Below are positions 38,251-48,618 of a stretch of DNA of 64,000 nucleotides, one piece after another. Every line of letters starts with the position of its first letter. The first letter of the stretch is position 1. The position numbers and the translations under genes were made by a program. This stretch comes from Trichoplax adhaerens (taxonomy: Eukaryota; Placozoa; Uniplacotomia; Trichoplacea; Trichoplacidae), in NCBI RefSeq assembly GCF_000150275.1, contig NW_002060951.1, positions 191,329-255,328 of the forward strand, written 5' to 3'. The notes beneath the pieces were generated by a model that did no database searches, was not told the DNA's origin, and worked only from the letters and a program-made list of their open reading frames with translations.

Positions 38251-41200
38251 GAGGGTTTACCTTATTTTTCTACTATCTAAATTTATCTGACGAAATAAAA
38301 CGTGTATCATATCTTTGCTTTCTTCTCAATTCTTTTAATTAATCCTATTTAGAATTATTAGCTTAAACAAGCTTTAATGAAGGAGGTCGAATTCTCTATA
38401 CTAGTATGCTAAGAAAAAATAATAAAATTTCCTGCTTCAACGTCTAAGTTAGTATTTGTTTTTGCCCTCCTATCAAATCATATTAAGGATTACGGAAAGC
38501 ACGTTTATTAAACTCTTTTTATTACTGTTTTCTACTTTTCTTGATCTTTTTTAATATATAGTAGATTTGTGAATAGTATGATCATTGCATCAAGAAAACT
38601 AGTAATTGCTTGCTAGATTAAATGAGAGATAGCAGGATTACCTTAATGCATTCATTTTGGTATCATTCATTTATACCTTAATTAATACTGTATTGCTTTT
38701 GATTATCCCTTATTCCGTATTTCACAACTGTAGGTATTTATAGGATATCAATTCGATAGCTTAAGGTACAAGTGAATTTTAAGTTTTGCAGCAGATTTAC
38801 TTATCATGGTATATTTGCCTCTTGTAATATTATGCAGATGCTATTAAGGGTTGATGGTAACGCAAGCCTTATGAGAGAGGAGATGGCATTTGACGAAAGT
38901 AATTTTATCATCTATTCACAACTCAGATTAGAACCATAAATTAGTGGCATTGAAGAGGAACAAGAATCTACAGTGTTATTGTACTATACATACCATAATT
39001 ATGCTGTATGATATCATTGTATGGATGCTAAGTTTTAACTTTTATCAGTCTGTATTTGCATAGTACAAAAGTAGTATTGGATCCATTAGTTGGTAATTAA
39101 TCCTTTCAAAAAAGATCTTACACCACTAATTGTAGTAATGATGTAATAGCTTTCTATTTGACAAGGATTGTTTCATTAACAATAGTATCTTTTACTGGTT
39201 CCAGCCAATACAAAAAGCAAATATAGTTCAAAGTGATACCAAAGAACTGTAATAGCAGGAGACTATTACTCGGTCATTGCATTAATTTTTCATGAAGTAT
39301 TACGCTATTAGATTGATGTCGTATAGTATTTCGGACATTTAAAATTTATTATTGTAAAAATGTTATTAGTTTAATTTGAGATCAATTAAGCAGTTTTTGT
39401 TATTTGCTGATAAGCTTCAGTTATTGCTACAGTATAGTGAACGCAATCAGAAGCACATAGATAATAAAATTGCTATAGTCTAGACTTAAAATTGATATCT
39501 AACGGTGTTGTAAGAGATTGTAACGTAGTCATGAAATCGTAATCCTGAGATTTATGTCGATGTTGTGCAAAGCTTTAATAGAATAATCAAAATAGGAGGC
39601 GTAAAAATAAGAATACGTTTTATCGCAAATATCAAATAAACAATAAGAAATCGCTTTCAAATAATTCAATTTTGATTATTAAAGAAATCGAAAATTAGCG
39701 CGTGTCAATAATGACGCATGGTGAAAGCATAAGCCCTTATAATACTAAAAGTAAGCTTTTCTAAAAATTACATTATAATAATACAAAGTGCGGTCATGGC
39801 GTTATGTTAGAATCAAGTACTTTTGGACAGCATTGTATTTCCTTTGGTGAGCTTCAAAAGAGAAAAGAAAAAGTAGTATTAAAAATTTAACATTGTATGA
39901 GAAATTCCAATCTTTGATGAATGCTCAGTAGATTTATTTAGCAATGTATACTTTACATACGATATATACAGTACTCGTATTAACGTATTTAAAATCTGAA
40001 AAAATTAAAATGGTTTGTTCTCAATTACTAACCATAGCATACTGTATAATTTAATAGCTATTTAACGTGATTAAATGCATACTTATTTCTTTACAAATCC
40101 TAGAAACACCTGCCATTAATGGTACATAAAGTTTTATGATAATCGATAAAAATCATATTATTATTCATCACGAAAGAACAATCTATTTCATTATAGTTCT
40201 AATTTTTAAAGAATAATGCCTAAGATTCTTACCATCTTTAGACTTTATTATATATTTCTCCATTTGCTGTTAAACGATTAATCTTGAAAGCATTTATTTG
40301 TTATTAAACAATGAAATGACACCCATTTTAGGTTGAATTAACCATGAATTTGTTATGGTGTCTTAATTTGGTACTATGATTACATAGTTAATAGATGGAT
40401 TAGTTTGTCCGGATCTTAAATTCTCTTAAAAGATTATAGTATGACTAGATTTTCTACCCATAATTTAGTGTTGTTATAAGTCTTTAAAATCCCCGTCGTG
40501 CTGCTTATAAATTATAATTTTATAATAGTTGATGCATTATGTGAAAATTAAAGCACCACTGTTTCTAAGTCTTCAATTAAAATTCCAATTTCTATGTTCC
40601 TGTGCCAAATTTACTGCGCTTATCCTTTGCAGCCGCTAAATTTGGTGCTATAGTATCTCTAACGCCTATTTGTTAGGAGGTTTTCTATATAAGTGAAATA
40701 AATACCTGATATTCATATATATTTATTGTCTTTGGGCTTGTATATATAGTGATTCTAAATAGGGCCCAGATGTGAGGCTTAATCTCACTATTTAAGAAAG
40801 ATTAGGTGATTAAGTCAAAAGCTGTCAGTGAGAATATATCAATTGATCTGGCATTCTAAGTACTGTTTTAAGAATCATCAAAGAGAGTTTAAAGCGCAAA
40901 TATTGCTTCTAGCTTTTATTTAGTCATACTAACTTATTGCTACTTACAAACAAACATTGTCGCTAATTTCAAGCTACGGATTTGCTGTTTTGTAATTGTA
41001 CCATCAATTAAATCTAGATAGGATCTGTCTTTCACTCACCTTTCATTATCTAATTGCTTGTCAAATAGCGTCAGCAGTTTTAAAAAGCTTAATATGTTTA
41101 TGCTCACGTGAAGGGAGCATTAATGACAAAGTTAAATGTAAGGTATTGATTACGAAATTCTATATATTTAGGTGTTAATAGTTGCTGAATTCTGTGGATA

Positions 41201-42870
41201 ATCCTCTTTATAAGATTAGACGTCTCAATCGGATACAGTAGGAAACTTTTCTAGAAATGCTCTGATCCTTCCTTCTACATGGGTATATGCTAATTTTTTT
41301 AGCTAAGTTACGGGTGGTACTTACGAGCCAATTTGCCTGAAACAATTTATCACAGTAGAAATTTGCTTATAATTTATTAAGTAGCAAGCCATAATCGATA
41401 AGATGGCTTTACATTAGTTGATCTCTATATTGATGGGAAATAATATAAATGGTATCTTCGTTTTATTGACGATTAAAATATCTTAGACAGATGTTTTTTG
41501 CCTGTCAACTAATTTTATACCCAATGTCGATAGAATATCGACGTAAGCTGTAGTATGCTTGCGATATTGATACCAGTTGCGCGCGTTATATTAGTATTAT
41601 ATTAGTTGCCGATAGTAGGCCGTGCAGTCACTCTTTTTTTAGAGTGTAGAAGTACTTCGTAGTTTTAAGTTTTTTTTATATTTTATCAGGTCTGTTAGTT
41701 ATCAAAGTTGCCTTATTATTATTTTGAGCATCGTTTAATTGATTAAATTGATTTAAACTTAAATATATTTTATATTAAATTGATCTGAACTTAAAAAAAT
41801 TTTATATTAGTTGACGTTTGAAATATCTCAAGAAAATAAGTTGGTTAGATCAGTATTACAATTGTTTACGTGTAGAGATTAATAAGGACTAATACAATTA
41901 TTAATTAATTGTTAATTTATTAGTTTTAATATTTTACTTTCATATATTAACTAATTTCTTAATTAAAAGAATTGAATTACTGATAGGAAATCTTCAATCA
42001 AAAGATTATACTTCTTGGCAATTTTCTCTAACTGACTAGAAAAGAGCCAGAATTGTGTTTGCTACGTAGTAATTTGCACAAATTTACTAATTTGGTGTTG
42101 ATATGATATTACTTTACAAACTGTAACTGGTATAGTATTTTACCGTAAAACTGAACAATAAAAACTGCAAAATTGATTTACGTCAACGTAAAATTCGTTG
42201 ATTCTTTTCTCTTGTTTTGCCCGGCCGTTATATTTTATGTACCTAAAGATAATATAAGCTTCTTATTATTCATTCAGTGGCTGATCTTTAACTAGGCAAG
42301 TGGGGAATTTGCTGTCTTCACAGTGTTATAATCCTGTTGCTTTTTGCCGACGGATTGATAACTATGAATGTATGGATACGTGTATTTCAGCGGTAGGTAG
42401 TGTGAAATACTAGTATTTCAAAAGCTTTGAATAGCGTATTGAGTACATTTGCATGGACCTTATTTTTTTGCTGATGCCAGAATTTTTTCGAATTTAAACA
42501 GCATTCATTTGATTTTATACTTTTTCTATTGCCTATCTCGTAGCTTCTGCTTGATTTTGATTCATGATGAGTCCATTATCTAGCTGAAGGACATATGCAA
42601 TTTACCCTTAAAGGTAATGATTTGGTTAGATTGAAAAGAGGCAATCTTTTCTACTGTATTTGTTTCGAAATATGACACGTATTCATCTGGATTTGCTAAC
42701 TGCGAACTGCTATGCTCATCGTATCAGCTTGATTGAATTTAATATGCCGGCTTGCTGAGGTTGTTCAGAACCGCAAGTTCATAAGTAAACAATTTTATAA
42801 AATATGAATGTTTATAATAAATAACGGCGTAGAATAACGACCATAAGATAATTCTGATATGGTAAGACTA
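38251..42870. other. Region without a recognised gene
   Basis: Mostly AT-rich. It contains a 32-bp direct duplication (41745-41808) and one exon-like 33-codon frame at 38835-38935, discussed under rejected items. I see no other structure. Confidence 0.4.
41745..41808 (+). repeat. 32-bp direct repeat, two units
   Basis: Two adjacent copies beginning AAATTGAT and ending TTTTATATT, at 41745 and 41777, with several substitutions between them. Confidence 0.6.
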
Positions 42871-42875
42871 ATCTT

Positions 42876-42881
42876 TTTATT
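42876..42881 (-). promoter_or_regulatory. Candidate poly(A) signal of the DEP-PH-GPx gene
   Basis: AATAAA on the minus strand, about 150 bases beyond the SECIS hairpin. A 3' UTR ending here would include the SECIS. Confidence 0.35.
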
Positions 42882-43019
42882 ATGGTAAAATCATACCGTT
42901 ATTCAATATATCAGCGTTAGATGTTGTAGACTATGTTGATATCATTTCTAAGCGTAAAACTTTTAAAAATCATACGGAATACACTTTTGACCTAGATGAA
43001 CATATTATTTGTCTGCACG

Positions 43020-43080
43020 ATACAAATGTTCCAGCTTAATTTATCTGCGTCAGCAGTTTCTAGTTAAGCCATCATACAAT
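43020..43080 (-). promoter_or_regulatory. SECIS element in the GPx 3' UTR
   Basis: On the minus strand, ATGA (43072-43075) is followed by 12 bases, then AAA, a mini-hairpin CTGC-TGAC-GCAG, and a 3' arm ending TTAAGCTGGAAC. TGGCTTAA pairs fully with TTAAGCTG (two G-T pairs), and TGA faces GGA to form the non-Watson-Crick quartet. The 12-base spacing between the quartet and the AAA bulge is what eukaryotic SECIS elements require, and the extra apical helix makes it form 2. It lies about 160 bases after the stop codon of a gene with an in-frame UGA, so it should direct selenocysteine insertion. Confidence 0.85.
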
Positions 43081-43234
43081 ATGAATTTCATCTGAGATCA
43101 TATCAAGCATTAGACGGTATGATTTTAATACGTTGAGAAAGCTGATTACATGCTACTTCATTTTTCTAATAAGAAAAAAAATCTAGGTAAAAACATCTGT
43201 CAAATTAAGCCAATGTTTAGCGATGTGCCGGCTA

Positions 43235-46200
43235 CTATTTCAATAACTCTTTAATAGTTTCTTCGATTTCCTGTAACAGTCATGTTATTTAAAAAGTTAA
43301 CTATGTACATTGCAGAGACGAAAACGAGAAATTTGATTCTATTAATACTAATACAATAAATTAACTAATAATTAAAGTTATTGCATTTTTGATGCTTACT
43401 CATATTTAAACAAGCAAACAGATTTATGAAGGGATTATATTTACTCACCAATGGCGCAGTTCTTGGTGAGTATCGTTGAACCGGTACGCCCTCTTTATTG
43501 CAGAGAAATTTACTAAAATTCCATTTAATAAAATTTCCTAATGTCCCTGGTAAACGAGATTTCAAATATTTATACAGAGGGAGAGCCTCTGATCCATTGA
43601 CTTTAATTTTACTGAAGAGCTGGAATTCAGCGTTGAAATTTTTTTCTGCAAATTCTTTTATTTCTGCGTTAGACTTAGGTTCCTGATGAAATTATTAATG
43701 CAACAGTTATCCAATATTGCAATGTAATAAGAATCGCAATATAATTTAAATATCTATTTCAATGTTACGAATGATTGATTGTACGAAGACGAGGTTAGGG
43801 CTGACAATGAGCACATTTAAGCTAATGACATAATCGACATCACTAAATCAATTTAAGGGATATTTTAATCAGTTCAGTGAAAATCTACTTCAAGTCAGGT
43901 ACGATAGCAGCGAATGTAACATATGACAGTGCCTAGCATAGTACCAGGCATAGCATTAGTATCTCCGTATCTATAGTTTTACTAGAGCGAATGAGACTTA
44001 TCAATTATAATTATTCTTAATGGATACAACCAATCATTAGCTTTTGTAATTCATACACATTGCGGTTAGTTCTATAGTATATATTTTTATAATTAAAAGG
44101 ACTATGGTTGGCTGTGCCATATCAAACTAACATAACGTACAACATTTTGGAAGTAGTGAGGTTAATGTTTTCGGATGATTTCTGAAAAGTTACTAATTTG
44201 GCGCTTTAATACAGTACTATATGCTTAATTAATTCTACCAGGATTGACTTACTTGATTTCCGAACTGGTTACAAGGGAAGCCCAGTATACGCAGTCCAGA
44301 CTTCGCATACAGCACGTGCAGTTGCTGCAGTTGAGTGTAGTTCTTTTCCGTTAGCCCTCAAAAAGACGCTACATTCACGATTAGCGTTACATATCCTCTA
44401 CATTGAAAATTAAAGCTCTAAATCAATACAAATCATGATACGTAAGTGATAATGTCATACAATCTTTTGCTCAATATACGTACTTATACTTCTCCAAGCT
44501 AATTTCATCACCGTCGATGGTATTGGCTTTAAATGGGTAAATATTTGGGGACTTCCCGATCTCTTCATTGATTTCCTATATTAGGGATAAGGGCATACCA
44601 CTCATAATTAATTAATTGTTTATTAAGAAATGAATCAATTAATTACCAGTTTCAATAAAAGTAATTATATTGTTAATAATTATAAGTTAGCCTTATAAAA
44701 AGTATTTTAACATTTAATTTCATCATTTCTAGAAAAATAAAAGACTACTTACTTCTTTACTTCTACCTATTTTTACACCCATTGCTTCTAATTTCTTCAT
44801 CCAAGCTAGCTGATCATTTTCATTTGGCACTAATAGCATCATATCTATTATAACAATAATGCATATATAATGCATAAATGAGTTACGCACAAAATTTAAT
44901 CTACTAGCGTTCATTACCTTAATCGATTTTATGATCAGGCAATAATATGTGCAGTTGTAACGTATTGAATACGTATTTATACTCAACGTATAGTATTACA
45001 GTATACTAGCGCAAACGCCATATACATACTGCTAATTCGCTTTCCGTTTTCAACATTACCTTGGTACTGACTTCCTTCATCGAATGTAATTTCTATGGCA
45101 GTGTCATCATTACTAGTTACTGAAGCAACGGTCATTTCTTTCAGAGGAAATGCCCGCTTCGGATACGGGTCCTAATCCAAAGTTTTAAGATATTCAGTAT
45201 CTGTACAATAATCTCATGCTAATTTGTCTAGTAGTATATCATGGTATCTTACCAATTCTGATCCATATTTGAAAAGAAATTCCTGAGATGGAGCGACAAC
45301 ATAAAAAGATCTTGAGTTCATAAACATGCCTTTTCGTTCCATATACATACTGTAAGATCCACATTCTCCGGTGACGGTTTTAGCAGATGGCCCCGTATTA
45401 CTATTCGGAGGGTCTGGATATGGATACATTAAACAAAATTTTAGTGTGGAGTATTGTANNNNNNNNNNNNNNNNNNNNNNNNNNNNNNNNNNNNNNNNNN
45501 NNNNNNNNNNNNNNNNNNNNNNNNNNNNNNNNNNNNNNNNNNNNNNNNNNNNNNNNNNNNNNNNNNNNNNNNNNNNNNNNNNNNNNNNNNNNNNNNNNNN
45601 NNNNNNNNNNNNNNNNNNNNNNNNNNNNNNNNNNNNNNNNNNNNNNNNNNNNNNNNNNNNNNNNNNNNNNNNNNNNNNNNNNNTAGCCGTCTTTGAAATT
45701 GTGATCATCGACGACGGGATGGATAATACCAGTGTCTAAGATTTGCTGAAATATATTGATGGCAAATGAACAATCAATTTCATAGGTAGGCATATTTTAT
45801 AGAGTAAAATTATTAGCACAATTAATTGGTAGCACAATTATTTTATAAATTTTAAGAGTAGCGTACAAATACGAATAAAAAGAATAGTAAATCCATTATT
45901 TTGTTGCATAGATTTGTAATGTCTTTGTGTTGTAATTTTTCCTACCTGGCCAACTTTGATAGCTTCTTTGCGATCATCCGCCAAGTTTTCTTTAACAAAC
46001 CAATCAACTGCTTCACTACCTATTTTCATCGATTGAAGGTTTTATAGTTAACAGTAACCATAATATATTGTATGTATCTATTACGAGAACATTTTATTGT
46101 TCAAAGATTATGTTACTGTATACGTTGCAATGATACAAAAGAGTTCTGTCTAATTGCGAAAGATATTTCCGTAATAATTCACCTATAAAACATTTGGCGT

Positions 46201-46477
46201 ATGTTCTGAAATGGTAGATCCTGTCTTTGATAGAAATACCACTGGATCCCCTAAGACGTTTAGCAATGTCTTCAGCCTGTATGCATTCATTGTAAAAAAT
46301 TTTGAACGTGATTATGTTCGTTAGTACTTAAATTAATAACATATATTAGTGACGATACAGTACTAAGCAATCGTCATTTGATGTAAAAATGGATTACTAT
46401 AATAGTTATAGATTACAAATTGTACTTAATTAGCGGCTGAATACCTGTTCAACACTTAAGGTACAGGATGAAGACAT
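43235..46477 (-). CDS. DEP-PH-glutathione peroxidase fusion selenoprotein
   Basis: Eleven exons: 46445-46477, 46183-46276, 45946-46019, 45684-45745 (into an N gap), 45253 to about 45413, 45060-45171, 44753-44844, 44484-44575, 44253-44397, 43449-43682 and 43235-43270. The start ATG at 46475-46477 sits in AAAATGTC. Exons 2-4 encode a DEP domain ([20 protein letters not shown], then [20 protein letters not shown]). Exons 5-7 encode a PH domain ([27 protein letters not shown], ending with the invariant Trp in [13 protein letters not shown]). Exons 8-11 encode a GPX4-type peroxidase: [30 protein letters not shown] then UGA (44358-44360) as selenocysteine, [19 protein letters not shown], and IKWNFSKFL with the catalytic Trp-Asn. 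The GPX tetramer loop is absent, as in monomeric phospholipid-hydroperoxide enzymes. The first GPx exon has an in-frame stop just before its acceptor and no in-frame ATG, so it must be spliced to upstream coding sequence. Expected role: reduction of lipid hydroperoxides with glutathione or thiols, targeted by DEP and PH to membranes (inferred). Confidence 0.85.
45459..45683. other. Assembly gap (225 N) between DEP and PH exons
   Basis: The gap hides the end of the DEP domain and the junction into the PH-domain exons. Frames on both sides are open, but phase across the gap cannot be checked. Confidence 0.99.
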
Positions 46478-47840
46478 TTTGCTAATCTTTCTTACAGACG
46501 AAGAAAGGAAACGCAACAATTTGACAGAAGATGAGATTTTCTAATCTCTAGTACCGTTTTAAGGAGAATGTTAAAATATAAGTTATACGCATGAGTATTT
46601 CTATGTAAAAATTTACCCTGTAATGTAACTGCAAAACATTTACGAATTAATCAATTATTTAATATGGTAATTATACAGTATTATAATTCATAATCATATA
46701 TATATATACACTGTACATAGAATATATATAATCGATCTTGCAGATAATGTTGTTAATATTACTAATGACCTCTTTCGCGAGTCATGACCCCTAGAGACCT
46801 GCCCACCAAGAAGTCATGATGACGAATAGGTACTGTACATTTAGGGTACCAGTGATACGAGTAGAACACAGCACTCTAAGTATACTACCGTACAGTATAT
46901 AGCACTGTCCTGTATTGGGGGCTATATAGCACCGCAACGTCTGTCGCACAAAGCATACGGTATATCAATGCAGGACCATACAATGATCATGCGTTCTCGT
47001 GTAATATTAGAATTAGGGAAAATAAAATAAAATAAATTAAATTAAGATTAAAAATTTGATTTTAAATCGATAGTGTATGCCCTTAATTTAGGTTCAGCGT
47101 GTACTTCATTATGGGGCTACTAAGAAAGGAATAGTGATAGTATCACTGCCGTACATTTGATTTGACCTAAAATTTTTGTGCTAGCTACTAATGACTTGTA
47201 TGAGGTTAAAACTTGTTCCAAGAAAATCGCTGACTCACTCGTGTCCTTTCTACCATACAATCGTGCTAGCATGTCAGTATTTCATTTCGTATTTTAGGTT
47301 GCAATATTTCTTATGGTATTAAGTTCCAATAGCCACTTGTGAAATATGACAGAATGTTGTATTATAAACACTACATTACTATACAGTATAAGAATGAGTA
47401 GAATGGATAATAGTCACAACACTACAGTACTGTACTCCAGTATTGTTTTTACATCACTCTTAACACTCTTAAGAAGGTTTATATAATTGGTAACTCTTTT
47501 TAAGATTCGTAGATACATATACTGTACTGTATACTAGTGTAATTACTAGCGAAGGCAATTCGCTCTGTGAAAACCAAAGTGCAGGTTTCGTCGTGGGTTA
47601 TTAAGGTAAAATACTTTTAACGGTCCCTGGTTTTGCATGTGATTATTATTCTTAGGTTAAATAATAATTAATCATTATTTATAATTATTAGTACTTACTG
47701 CACAAAAGTGTTTATGTTGATTTCCAAGCTTCTAATCTGCTTGTCTGAAAGCCACGACACTGGTTTCAATCCTGAAATATCAGTGCGACACGCTTAAAAG
47801 ATTCTGACGTTAGTATGCGCATGTGTGCACGGTATGGTTT
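46478..47840. other. 5' flank of the DEP-PH-GPx gene
   Basis: AT-rich at first; the TACTG/CAGTA motif begins to appear from about 46830. No further exon on the minus strand is needed, because exon 1 carries a good ATG. I see no RNA gene. Confidence 0.4.
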
Positions 47841-48155
47841 TGCACAGTACAGTATGATGAACTGTAAATTACAGTACAGTCTCTGCAATTTAAAGTGTCA
47901 CCTCAGTCCGGTTTGCACTGTGGCACTGTGGCAGTTCTGTTCAAACGACTTTAGGTACTGTACTGTACACTGTACTGTACTGTACTGTACAGTGCACAGT
48001 ACAGCGGTAGCCGTAAAGTACAGTACAGTACTGTACAGTACTTGCAAAGACAACCACTACCGACTGCCGATCAGTGATTAATACAGTACTGTACTGTACT
48101 ATTAAGGGTACTATTTAACTGGCGTGGTGAGCCTTATACTGTACTGTACACTGTA

Positions 48156-48350
48156 CAGTAGTCCCAGCCATAATAACCCCTATTACTCAGATACTCATGC
48201 GTAAATAGCTTAAACGATGATACATTATTGTAAGAGTCTATAACTCAAATTTCATGCGATTATTCAAAGAGTAAGAGAATAATGTATCATCGTTTAAGCT
48301 ATTTACGCTGAGTATCTGAGTAATCGGGGTTATTATGGCTGGGCCTACTG
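48156..48350. repeat. Long hairpin with 74-bp arms
   Basis: Arms at 48156-48229 and 48278-48350 are inverted copies differing by only about three bases, around a loop of roughly 48 bases. The outermost bases (CAGTAG / CTACTG) merge with the surrounding pentamer repeats. It looks like a foldback transposon or a palindromic duplication; the arms are unlike other sequence in the window. Confidence 0.88.
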
Positions 48351-48357
48351 CACAGTA

Positions 48358-48405
48358 CAGTTTTCAAACAGCAGTGCTGTACTGTACGCTGCTGTTTGAA
48401 AACTG
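48358..48405. repeat. Perfect 17-bp inverted repeat hairpin
   Basis: CAGTTTTCAAACAGCAG (48358-48374) and its exact complement (48389-48405) surround a 14-base loop that itself contains a TACTG motif. It lies eight bases from the larger hairpin. Confidence 0.88.
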
Positions 48406-48432
48406 TTCAGGCATACAGTAAAGTAGTGTAGC

Positions 48433-48618
48433 TTAAGGATGTGCAAAGTCAACCCGAAGCCGTATTTAAACCCGGACTCGAGAGCGGGGTTCGGGTTAAG
48501 AATTTCTGTTATGATACAGTGGTCATAGCGATTTGACTCATTTCGGGTTAGAATATCAACAATCGGATCGGGTTTTATCGGGTTCGGGCTGCCTTTTCAC
48601 TCCATTGCACAACACTGG
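48433..48618. mobile_element. hAT-like MITE, about 186 bp
   Basis: The ends are inverted (ATGTGCAA / TTGCACAAC, the right end reading CAGTGTTGTGCAA on the minus strand, a hAT-type terminus). Subterminal CGGGTT and ACCCGA motifs recur at least six times. Imperfect flanking 8-mers (GTGTAGCT / CTGTAGCC) may be a decayed target duplication. There is no transposase. Confidence 0.6.

Noticed and set aside
38835-38935. Exon-like frame after a good acceptor (TTATGCAG), 33 codons ending in TAA
   Set aside because: It is charged and coding-like, but I found no upstream exon to join and could not recognise the family. It may be a terminal exon or a fragment of a retrocopy.
43112-43163. Alternative SECIS candidate (ATGA, 10 bases, AA) nearer the GPx stop
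   Set aside because: The helix has several mismatches. The candidate at 43020-43080 fits the consensus much better.
43498-43686. 62-codon plus-strand frame
   Set aside because: It is antisense to GPx exon 10, which has clear family conservation.
44753-44844. Independent GPx gene starting at the two Met codons of this exon
   Set aside because: Possible but less likely. The exon's content is the PH C-terminal helix, and its acceptor phase fits the preceding PH exon.
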